The notes beneath the pieces are model-generated. The model had not been told where the DNA came from. It saw only the letters and a program-made list of their open reading frames with translations, and did no database searches. A stretch of DNA of 64,000 nt, taken from contig DASZSJ010000016.1 in assembly GCA_035548675.1 (NCBI GenBank), forward strand, positions 1 through 64,000, written 5' to 3'. Numbering within the stretch: the stretch's first letter is position 1; each line of letters starts with the position of its first letter. The position numbers and the translations under genes were made by a program. Below, in pieces: positions 57,151 through 63,378 of this stretch. The DNA is from VRUE01 sp035548675 (GTDB lineage: Bacteria > Actinomycetota > Thermoleophilia > Solirubrobacterales > 70-9).

Positions 57151-57501
57151 GTGCTGAAGCTCGTATCGCTCAAGAACACATGCACCGCGTGTCCATCCCA
57201 GTGGGAGGGAACCCTTGAGGACGGCCGGGCAATCTATGCGCGCTATCGCCACGGCGAACTGAGCGTGGGCGTCGGCAATGACATCAACGAGGCGGTCCGA
57301 AACGGAATGTCCGATCGAGCTCTTTATGCGAACGACACAGGCAACGGACTCGATGGATTCATGGACTTCCAGGAACTGAAGGCCCAGATGCATGGGCTAC
57401 TGGAGTTCCCTGCAGATCTAGACGAGCACGATCGTCGACCGAAACTGCGATCCCGAAATGCCGAGAAAGCTGCTCGCGCTGCCCGACGTACGATTCGTTG
57501 A
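57151..57501 (+). CDS. Hypothetical protein
   Basis: 116 aa, GTG start. It begins LKLVSLKNTCTACPSQWEG and contains GRAIYARYRHGELSVGVGND, a pattern suggesting a compact beta domain, then an acidic stretch and a basic C-terminus (EKAARAARRTIR). No known family. The stop codon TGA overlaps the GNAT start (TTGATG), so the pair may be cotranslated, although the GNAT also has its own -10 box. Confidence 0.5.
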   Translation: MLKLVSLKNTCTACPSQWEGTLEDGRAIYARYRHGELSVGVGNDINEAVRNGMSDRALYANDTGNGLDGFMDFQELKAQMHGLLEFPADLDEHDRRPKLRSRNAEKAARAARRTIR

Positions 57502-58121
57502 TGAACGTGCGCGCCATGCACCCCGGTGAGATCGACGCTGCGGTCAGCGTGTGGCGCGAGGCCAACGTCGCCCGTGGCGCTCCGCATGGGCCTGCGCGTA
57601 CCGAGCGAATCCGCGCGAAACTCTCAGCCCCAGACGCACTGCCGTGCGTCGCGTTGCGCCCAGACATCGTAGGCATGGCGCTCGCCGAGCCCGGGAGGCT
57701 CGATGACGGCGCAGGAGACCTCGATCCAACACTCCTGCACATCTCGATGGTTTTCGTTCGTCCCGCTGCACAGCGCACAGGAGTCGGGCTCCCTCTTGTC
57801 ATGTACGTCCTCGACGTCGCACGGTCGAGCGGTTACAGACGAGTGCGAGTTTGGACGACGCAGGAGAACCGCGCGGCTCGCAAGCTCTACGAGAGAGCTG
57901 GGATGACCCCCACTGGCAAAACCACTCCCCTCCGGTCGAGCGTGGCTCTCCAGTACGAATGCCCGGTAGAAGAATCACGGCGCCAAGACCTCGGTGTCGA
58001 TGACGTTGCTGACCTTTGGGCCGAGATCACGCCGGCATCTGAAGACGAGAGTCTCGAGCTCGCCGGGGACGAGCTCCGTGCGATGCGCAAGGAGAAACAC
58101 ACCAAGGAGGGTCAAAGCTAA
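57501..58121 (+). CDS. GNAT-family N-acetyltransferase
   Basis: 206 aa from ATG 57501, supported by a TACGAT -10 box (57489-57494) 6 nt upstream and by the duplicated truncated copy. The acetyl-CoA-binding loop is VRPAAQRTGVGLPLVMYVLD; the C-terminal GNAT strand is YRRVRVWTTQENRAARKLYE. The last roughly 50 residues form an extra acidic tail. The acceptor is unknown. A small membrane protein follows after 2 bp. Confidence 0.85.
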   Translation: MNVRAMHPGEIDAAVSVWREANVARGAPHGPARTERIRAKLSAPDALPCVALRPDIVGMALAEPGRLDDGAGDLDPTLLHISMVFVRPAAQRTGVGLPLVMYVLDVARSSGYRRVRVWTTQENRAARKLYERAGMTPTGKTTPLRSSVALQYECPVEESRRQDLGVDDVADLWAEITPASEDESLELAGDELRAMRKEKHTKEGQS

Positions 58122-58123
58122 TC

Positions 58124-58342
58124 GTGCGAAGGCCTCTGCGACGCGTCTTCCTTCTACTTGGCACCTATGTGGCTCTCTTGGCGGCCGTCGTCTTCGCGGG
58201 CTTCCTGGGAAGCGCAATTGGTATTTGGGCCGCGATCCTCTGGGGCGTCGGAGTCATCAGCGGGCTCGTCATCTATGGACGCCGACGCCTGAATCGATCC
58301 CGGAGTCAAATCGCTCTAGAAGGCCAGCCTCCATCGGATTGA
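58124..58342 (+). CDS. Small membrane protein
   Basis: 72 aa, GTG start, 2 bp after the GNAT gene. Two hydrophobic stretches (RRVFLLLGTYVALLAAVVF, then IGIWAAILWGVGVISGLVIY) and a basic end (GRRRLNRSRSQ). AAGGAGG lies near the end of the upstream gene as a ribosome-binding site. The stop codon lies in repeat F3. Function unknown. Confidence 0.55.
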   Translation: MRRPLRRVFLLLGTYVALLAAVVFAGFLGSAIGIWAAILWGVGVISGLVIYGRRRLNRSRSQIALEGQPPSD

Positions 58343-58404
58343 AAGGACGGAGGTCTTCCGTACGGAGAGTGGCTTTGCCGAGGTGATGCGACCGAAATGC
58401 GACC
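58339..58404 (+). repeat. Family F direct repeat, copy F3
   Basis: TTGAAAGGACGGAGGTCTTC, then GGAGAGTGGCTTTGCCGAGG and TGATGCGACCGAAATGCGAC, ending 7 bp before the stop codon of the minus-strand PIN toxin. Confidence 0.72.
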
Positions 58405-58410
58405 GGCAAC

Positions 58411-58788
58411 TCAGGGCACGCGGATGTCGACGAGATCTTCAATCAACTTGAAGTCGTCGGCGTTCAGGGTCAGCAGGGGCACGCCGTGAACATTCGCGGT
58501 CGCGGCAATCGCCAGGTCGAAGGCGCGGCGCCGGGGCTGGCCGCCACGCTGCGCCACGGCTGCATAAAGGCGACCGCATTCGCGCGCCGCCGCCGCCTCG
58601 AAGGGCAGAGGGTCGAAGCTCTCCTCGATTGTGCCGAGCCGGCGCAGGCGTACAGCCCGGACCTCCTCATCCGCCGCGACCAAGACACCGAAGTGAAGCT
58701 CGGTGAGCGAGACGACGCTGATCGCGACATCCTCATCGGGATCCTCGCTGCCGCGTATGAGGACCGACGTGTCAAGCAGGGCCGGCAC
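58411..58788 (-). CDS. PIN-domain toxin (VapC-like)
   Basis: 125 aa. The PIN acidic residues are in place: Asp6 in LLDTSVLI, Glu30 in SLTELHFG, and the late AFDLAIAATANVHG and LNADDF aspartates. The family cleaves RNA with Mg2+. It is 7 bp downstream of a Phd-type antitoxin gene, forming a complete type II module. Repeat F3 lies just past its stop. Confidence 0.88.
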   Translation of the reverse strand: MPALLDTSVLIRGSEDPDEDVAISVVSLTELHFGVLVAADEEVRAVRLRRLGTIEESFDPLPFEAAAARECGRLYAAVAQRGGQPRRRAFDLAIAATANVHGVPLLTLNADDFKLIEDLVDIRVP

Positions 58789-58795
58789 CGAGCCG

Positions 58796-59041
58796 TTACA
58801 GCGCCCAGGGGTCGCGAAGTTCGCCGCCTACCTTCTCGAGGTCGGCCTCGAGGGTCGGGTCGACGGGCGCCCTCCAGAGCTCAGCGAGCTGTGAGCTCGG
58901 CACCCAGCGCCGGCCCTTGGCAGGCCCCAGGGAAGCGACTGGCCGTCCAGAAACAGTGATCGTCAGCTCCTCGCCCGCTTCGGCGCGACGCAGCACCTCG
59001 CCAACGTTGTTGCGCAGTTCCTTCTGGGGAATCGTCGCCAC
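58796..59041 (-). CDS. Phd/YefM-type antitoxin
   Basis: 81 aa, GTG start: ATIPQKELRNNVGEVLRRAE, then AGEELTITVSGRPVASLGPA, the standard Phd/YefM DNA-binding fold. The C-terminal tail (SSQLAELWRAPVDPTLEADL) is the toxin-neutralising part. An 18-bp palindrome 9 nt upstream of the start is the likely autoregulatory operator. Confidence 0.88.
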   Translation of the reverse strand: MATIPQKELRNNVGEVLRRAEAGEELTITVSGRPVASLGPAKGRRWVPSSQLAELWRAPVDPTLEADLEKVGGELRDPWAL

Positions 59042-59049
59042 AGTCCCAC

Positions 59050-59067
59050 GGTAGCAGTTCTGCTACC
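59050..59067. promoter_or_regulatory. Operator palindrome of the Phd/PIN module
   Basis: GGTAGCAGTTCTGCTACC is a perfect 18-bp palindrome beginning 9 nt upstream of the antitoxin GTG. TGCTAC in its proximal half could serve as the -10 box, so binding by the antitoxin would block the promoter. Confidence 0.55.
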
Positions 59068-59101
59068 TGCGAGGGTCTTCGGTTCTGCTGGAAGCCGTTG
59101 A

Positions 59102-59620
59102 CTACTTTTCGACCCCGCAGAGCTCGAGGTCATCGCGCTTCGCCATCCACTGAGCGGTCCGATCGGACATGGCCGCTTTGAGGGAAAGGAGTTTTGCCGT
59201 TGCGACATTACCTTTTTCCATTTCCTTGGCCGTCTCTTTGATCAGCCCCAGCGTTTCCTCGTCTTTTTCCAGCACGGCTTCAATTGCATGGGAATCTCCG
59301 CTAGGAGGCTCGAGTTCCCGCAGTTCCCGAATCCCCTGTTCGGACTTAGGAAGAACCTTGCGAAGGATGGCAGCGAATTCCGCGACTTCCTCAGGATCGT
59401 CAAGCCCCGATTCATTTAGTCGATCCAGCTTTTTATTCCAGGCGGCGACATCTTCGTCTTCATCCGCTGCCTGACAGATTTCATCAGCCCGAGCGATCCA
59501 TTCGGACTTGCTCAGATCCCCACTCGCTGACGTAGATCCGGTCGAATTAGAGGAACCCTCTCCGCAGCCTGCCAGAAGAGCAAGCCCCGCCAACAACGCC
59601 ATCAGACACGCTCTCCGCAT
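59102..59620 (-). CDS. Putative lipoprotein
   Basis: 172 aa from ATG 59620 with GGGGAG 4 nt upstream. The signal MRRACLMALLAGLALLAGCG ends in a lipobox LAGC (Cys19). Then come a Ser/Thr/Gly linker and a helical, charged domain with LSKSEWIARADEICQAADED, a pattern frequent in actinobacterial lipoproteins of unknown function. It is upstream of the Phd/PIN pair on the same strand, with about 60 bp between. Confidence 0.7.
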   Translation of the reverse strand: MRRACLMALLAGLALLAGCGEGSSNSTGSTSASGDLSKSEWIARADEICQAADEDEDVAAWNKKLDRLNESGLDDPEEVAEFAAILRKVLPKSEQGIRELRELEPPSGDSHAIEAVLEKDEETLGLIKETAKEMEKGNVATAKLLSLKAAMSDRTAQWMAKRDDLELCGVEK

Positions 59621-59734
59621 CGTCTCCCCTACTCGTTCAGGGCCGAAGCCTACAGATGCACCCTTCCCATCCCGAGGCCACTTGACGTTCCATGCCTGAA
59701 ACACCGCCGCTCTACCAAGCCACTATTGATCGTA

Positions 59735-59842
59735 TTGAAAGGCCGAGGGGCGTCTGCATGGCGAGCGGACTAGCTTCGATTGTGTGACCGAGATGCGACT
59801 TGCCGGTGCGGTCGTTTCTACCGAAGGACAAGCGCTCCAACG
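59735..59842 (+). repeat. Family F direct repeat, copy F4
   Basis: TTGAAAGGCCGAGGGGCGTC, GCGAGCGGACTAGCTTCGAT, then TGACCGAGATGCGACTTGCC (degenerate first half) and GGTGCGGTCGTTTCTACCGA. It shares about 50 bp of right-hand sequence with F1 and runs up to the stop codon of the minus-strand DUF2283 gene. Confidence 0.68.
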
Positions 59843-60130
59843 TTAGACAGCCGCGAGGGCCGGCGCGAGGTCGTCGGCGCTCGCTTTGACCGACTCCGGA
59901 ATCGTGATGCGAAGTTCGCCATCGCGATCGAGGATCGCTTGAGCACCCAAAACAGTGAGACCGACGATTCGTTGAGTGCCAGGCTCGAAGCGCAGGACAT
60001 GACCCTCGGGCGTCTCCTCGCCCTCCGCCTCTTTGGGCTCGCCGACATGCAAATAGAGCACGTCGTTCTCAGCGTCATAGTCTGCGTGGTCGAAGGCGAC
60101 CGGGCCAATTCTGATGTTCACTTGCTCCAT
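59843..60130 (-). CDS. DUF2283 protein, probable antitoxin-like partner
   Basis: 95 aa. The segment ADYDAENDVLYLHVGEPKEA, then GHVLRFEPGTQRIVGLTVLG, is the DUF2283 signature. DUF2283 genes are often next to small DUF4258-type toxins, and such a gene lies immediately upstream here with a 13-bp overlap. F4 abuts the stop codon. Confidence 0.8.
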   Translation of the reverse strand: MEQVNIRIGPVAFDHADYDAENDVLYLHVGEPKEAEGEETPEGHVLRFEPGTQRIVGLTVLGAQAILDRDGELRITIPESVKASADDLAPALAAV

Positions 60131-60429
60131 GAGCGTGGATCCTTCCGATTACCGAACGCAGAGATGACCCGCGCTGGCTCCTGTTCATAGCTTACGACCA
60201 CCAACAGCCAGCGACTAGGGCCCGCGCCGCGCAGGTAGTGGCGCCTGCGCTGCTCGTAAGCGGGATCCGGCAAGACGCGGTCCGGTTCAGCAACGGCCCT
60301 CAATACGTCAGCGAGATAAGGCGCCAACTCGGGATGACCTCGCAGAATCTTGTCACGCCAGAGATCAGCGGGCACGATCACCCGAACGCCTGCCGGATCT
60401 TTTCCCTCCCCAGCCTCGCCATTCATCAT
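60118..60429 (-). CDS. Small toxin-like protein (DUF4258/BECR-like)
   Basis: 103 aa. HPELAPYLADVLRAVAEPDR, then VLPDPAYEQRRRHYLRG and SRWLLVVVSYEQEPARVISA follow the layout of short RNase-fold toxins that pair with DUF2283: an alpha helix, then a beta sheet with a catalytic His/Arg/Tyr cluster. The exact family is uncertain. Its stop overlaps the DUF2283 start, as toxin-antitoxin pairs often do. Confidence 0.6.
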   Translation of the reverse strand: MMNGEAGEGKDPAGVRVIVPADLWRDKILRGHPELAPYLADVLRAVAEPDRVLPDPAYEQRRRHYLRGAGPSRWLLVVVSYEQEPARVISAFGNRKDPRSWSK

Positions 60430-60448
60430 CGGAAGTCGCCGCCCGTGT

Positions 60449-60766
60449 TCATCCGGCGAGGACCCGTCCCTGCGAGAGAGCGGCGCGGACGAACCCCCCA
60501 GGCACGTCGCGCCAGCGGTCCACGTAGTCGCAGCTCAGGACTAGAACGCTGGCCGGAACTCGCAGATCGCGCAAGGTGCGATGAAGACGCACCGACTCCT
60601 CAGCCTCGTTTGCGACTTCGGGCTCTACGACAAGGAAGTCAATATCGCTATAGGGACTTGCCGAGCCGCAGGCGTACGAACCAAACAAAATGATCTGCGC
60701 CTCGGGTGCAGCAATAGCTAGGCGGTGCCCTGCCTCCGTGATCAGGGCCTCATCGACTGTCCGCAT
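60449..60766 (-). CDS. Nucleotidyltransferase-domain protein (MNT type), second paralogue
   Basis: 105 aa from ATG 60766, chosen because TATGAT (60774-60779) lies 7 nt upstream. The motif FGSYACGSASPYSDIDFLVV keeps GSx10DxD although ARG is changed to ACG. About 70 percent identical to the 56713 protein. No HEPN gene follows; the DUF2283 toxin pair lies 19 bp downstream, so a hybrid operon is possible. Confidence 0.78.
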   Translation of the reverse strand: MRTVDEALITEAGHRLAIAAPEAQIILFGSYACGSASPYSDIDFLVVEPEVANEAEESVRLHRTLRDLRVPASVLVLSCDYVDRWRDVPGGFVRAALSQGRVLAG

Positions 60767-60800
60767 GATCGAAATCATAGATACAACCGCAGACAACTCG

Positions 60801-60806
60801 TATCAT
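60801..60806 (+). promoter_or_regulatory. -10 box (TATCAT), leaderless pattern
   Basis: TATCAT ends 6 nt before the ATG at 60813. The divergent -10 of the nucleotidyltransferase gene (60774-60779) is 21 bp away on the other strand. Confidence 0.4.
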
Positions 60807-60812
60807 TCCTCC

Positions 60813-61013
60813 ATGGCTCACGAGCAGCTCATAACAACGCCGCGAGGGCATCCAGCCGCGCGTAGTGCTGCCGTCACGACGCCGCACCTCGCCGCCCTCA
60901 TTGTCGACGGCACAGTACGGCCGAGCGAAGGACCTCGGTACCTACCCCAGCCGACGAGCCTCGGGGGCGCCGGCAAAAGCGCGGCGGACTACATAAGCGA
61001 TGGGCGTCGCTGA
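60813..61013 (+). CDS. Orphan antitoxin-like fragment
   Basis: 66 aa: LAALIVDGTVRPSEGPRYLP, then a GGAGKSAADYISDGRR end. This matches the C-terminal tail of Phd/VapB-type antitoxins of actinobacteria, with the DNA-binding domain replaced by an unrelated N-terminus. No toxin gene follows. It may be a remnant that has regained a start, or a solo antitoxin. Confidence 0.45.
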   Translation: MAHEQLITTPRGHPAARSAAVTTPHLAALIVDGTVRPSEGPRYLPQPTSLGGAGKSAADYISDGRR

Positions 61014-61355
61014 GGCCCTACATCCCTTGCGCCGAGAGCACGCGCCTCGGGCTCGTCATATCACCCGACAAACCCCGTAAATGGCGATGGAGCATGGCGG
61101 GGTAAGCGGTGCATCCCGCGCTAACAAATCGAGCCTCCGGTCGACCAGTTGAACGCGGCCCTATCTATTCAAGGCCTGGGACGCAACCTGCCTGGCCGAA
61201 GCTTTTCTCGCAAAATGGGGGACTTCAGGCGTATCTTGATAGGTCTTGGCACTCTTCCAAAAGAGTGCCAGCTATGGTGCAAATGCTTCTGGCAGGGGAA
61301 AGCAAGGCCGCCATTGGGTTGAGCGGCCGGACAAATTCCGACAAGGAGGCATCGA
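61014..61355 (+). other. Gene-free stretch upstream of the 52-aa gene
   Basis: 342 bp with no convincing reading frame. Its only clear element is the CIRCE-like inverted repeat at 61247-61270. Composition is less GC-rich than the ribosomal region. Confidence 0.4.
61247..61270 (+). promoter_or_regulatory. CIRCE-like inverted repeat
   Basis: TGGCACTCTT, loop CCAA, AAGAGTGCCA is a perfect 10-bp inverted repeat. It resembles the HrcA operator (GCACTC-N9-GAGTGC) of heat-shock genes, but its half-sites are 8 nt apart instead of 9. It lies about 85 bp before the small gene at 61356. Regulation by HrcA is only a possibility. Confidence 0.35.
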
Positions 61356-61514
61356 ATGGCAAAGGTGGGTCCGTATCACTCCAAGGCCCCCAACGACCGC
61401 AAGGTCTACCACGATCACAACAATTGCACCGAGGGCAACAACATCGAGACGTACAACAAAGTCTCGGGCACAGGCGGATACCCTCGCTGCGATCACTGCC
61501 AGCGCCTCGGCTAG
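61356..61514 (+). CDS. Small CxxC protein, conserved hypothetical
   Basis: 52 aa read directly: MAKVGPYHSKAPNDRKVYHD, then HNNCTEGNNIETYNKVSGTG and YPRCDHCQRLG. AAGGAGG lies 6 nt before the ATG, an excellent ribosome-binding site. One early Cys and a late CxxC, with several His, suggest a metal-binding mini-protein. I have an impression of similar short proteins in other bacteria, but no function is known to me. Confidence 0.75.
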   Translation: MAKVGPYHSKAPNDRKVYHDHNNCTEGNNIETYNKVSGTGGYPRCDHCQRLG

Positions 61515-61591
61515 CGCGACGCTAGCGGCCTCGGCCTGAGCAAGCTATTGCTAGGCCCGCCCTGTTCGCCAAGGCGAGCCTTTGCGAAGCA

Positions 61592-61627
61592 GTCGACTAC
61601 GCAGGGGCTTTCCCCTGCGTAGTCGAC
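61592..61627. terminator. Perfect 16-bp hairpin between the 52-aa gene and the DUF6119-like gene
   Basis: GTCGACTACGCAGGGG, loop CTTT, CCCCTGCGTAGTCGAC. The stem is perfect, but no U tract follows, so it may be a terminator, a processing site or a recombination hairpin. It is 78 bp after the upstream stop and 97 bp before the next start. Confidence 0.5.
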
Positions 61628-61723
61628 ACAGATTCCACTGGCGCTTTCTGCAAGTTCACCACACTCAGAGAAGTTCATCGCCGACGACAAATCTTCACTA
61701 ACCGACGCGACTAAGGAACTTAC

Positions 61724-63337
61724 TTGCCACAAAAACCGCGACAGCAACGAATTACTCTTTTCCTGCTGAAGGAGGGTATCGACGACGAGGAAATCTGGAT
61801 TCAAACCAGTATTGCCGAACAAACCCAGGTGGCGGCAGGGGGACTGAAGGGCACACTTTCCGTCGGCCACAATAAAAGCTCAACCCCAAAATGGTCGAAG
61901 TACTTGCGAGACCATGTGACAGGCACTCGGCTTGCGGACCTTCGGAACCGCTCAACAGCGGCTGCGCTCCTCTTTGAAACATCTGAACGCCAGTTTGTCG
62001 CCTGCTTTGGCTACGGACGCTCAATGATCAATCTAGAGCTTTGCGAGCCAGACTTTGGACTCAAGGTCGTCGTGAATTCAATCAAACCGAACCGCCTGAA
62101 GAGCATTGACGCGCGGGGCTTTGAGGAGATCACCCGTAATACAAAGCGTGATGTCAGTCGCGAGTCGGCGCTAAGCGCTTTCGAGATCGACGTTGAGCGA
62201 GATGTTGTTCGGTCGCTAACCGGAGCACCCGAGGATGAGGAACTCGCAAAGCGACTTAGCGGCGCTGACGCTCTGGGTCTCAACACTAAACGCCAGTTGC
62301 CAGAACTATCGAAACTGTGTGATGAGCTACTCAATGCCTACAAGTCGACCCGCTATCGAGAGCGGGGGTTTGGGTTTATCGATCACCTGCGACGTGTAAC
62401 CAATAAGGGCGAGAAGGCCGAACTCGACGATGCTCTGGTTCAAGCCCTAAATGAGGGCGGCGACGCGCTAGACGATCTGCACTTGGCGATTCCAGAGGCT
62501 ATCGACTGGCTGGCCGTGGATGGAATTCGCCTAAGTGGAGAACGCAAAGGAAACAAATTGCATGCTGACCCCTCTGTAAGCGCTTATCTGCGCCTACGCG
62601 CAGATAAAGAGATTGATCTACCTAGGCTCAAGCGCGATCAAGTCTTGGCTATGGGCGCTGAGACCGAGGCGCCGATTGGGCACTGGTCAATCTACCGATG
62701 CATCGTCTACCAGACCCGACGTAACGGCCGCCTCTACGTTCTTAGCGCAGGTGATTGGTTTTGGGTGGCCGAGAGCTACGTACAAAAAGTGACCGATTAC
62801 GTTGCGCAGCTACCCGAACTTGAGATCGATCTGCCGGACTGTGCTCCCAACTCACGCGAGGATGCCTATAACCTCGCAGCTGCTGAGGCAACTGGGTGCC
62901 TCTGCCTTGATGGGAAATTTGTAACTGAATCGGTCCCCGATAACGTCGAGGTATGTGACTTGCTCAGCCCGGATCGAAAGCTGATCCATGTTAAGAAGCG
63001 TGGATCTTCCTCAACCCTTAGTCACCTCTTCAACCAAGGGGTTAATTCGGCCGAATGGCTACGTGAGGATCCTGCGTTCAGAACCGAGGCTCGGGAGATG
63101 GCGAGTGAGATCAATCCACAGATTGCCGAAGCACTGCCTTCCGGTGAATTCGAGCCGAGTGACTACGAGGTTGCATTCGTCGTTATCACTAGAAGTGAAC
63201 GTGACTCTCCATTGACATTGCCTTTCTTTAGCTTGGTCAGCTTGCGTAATGCAGCTCGTACACTTCGACATCAAGGCTATCGGGTGACTGTAAAGGCCGT
63301 GAAAGAGCCGCGAGAGACTGGCAAAGAAACGGAATAA
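61724..63337 (+). CDS. DUF6119 / TIGR04141-like sporadically distributed protein
   Basis: 537 aa, TTG start with AAGGA 8 nt upstream. The block LIHVKKRGSSSTLSHLFNQG followed by VNSAEWLREDPAFR, and the N-terminal FGYGRSMINLELCEPDFGLK (CFGYG, then a DFGLK-type motif), match what I know of this family. Members are patchily distributed, often in islands; the activity is unknown. The gene is AT-richer than the ribosomal genes, in line with transfer. It lies beside the integrase gene, convergent with it. Confidence 0.72.
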   Translation: MPQKPRQQRITLFLLKEGIDDEEIWIQTSIAEQTQVAAGGLKGTLSVGHNKSSTPKWSKYLRDHVTGTRLADLRNRSTAAALLFETSERQFVACFGYGRSMINLELCEPDFGLKVVVNSIKPNRLKSIDARGFEEITRNTKRDVSRESALSAFEIDVERDVVRSLTGAPEDEELAKRLSGADALGLNTKRQLPELSKLCDELLNAYKSTRYRERGFGFIDHLRRVTNKGEKAELDDALVQALNEGGDALDDLHLAIPEAIDWLAVDGIRLSGERKGNKLHADPSVSAYLRLRADKEIDLPRLKRDQVLAMGAETEAPIGHWSIYRCIVYQTRRNGRLYVLSAGDWFWVAESYVQKVTDYVAQLPELEIDLPDCAPNSREDAYNLAAAEATGCLCLDGKFVTESVPDNVEVCDLLSPDRKLIHVKKRGSSSTLSHLFNQGVNSAEWLREDPAFRTEAREMASEINPQIAEALPSGEFEPSDYEVAFVVITRSERDSPLTLPFFSLVSLRNAARTLRHQGYRVTVKAVKEPRETGKETE

Positions 63338-63378
63338 GCCATCGATTTGGAGTTAGCGGGTTTGCGTGTTGAATCTAT

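Noticed and set aside
54059..59842. Family F as integron attC sites
   Set aside because: The repeats are direct, not the imperfect palindromes of attC, and the integrase shows no IntI-specific features. A cassette-like layout is kept as a hypothesis, but not as an integron.
60350..60693. Plus-strand frames over the toxin-like and nucleotidyltransferase genes
   Set aside because: Antisense to recognisable genes; no ribosome-binding site or family signature.
53404..61013. CRISPR array in the repeat-rich island
   Set aside because: Repeats are too long, few and separated by genes; there are no regular spacers and no cas genes.
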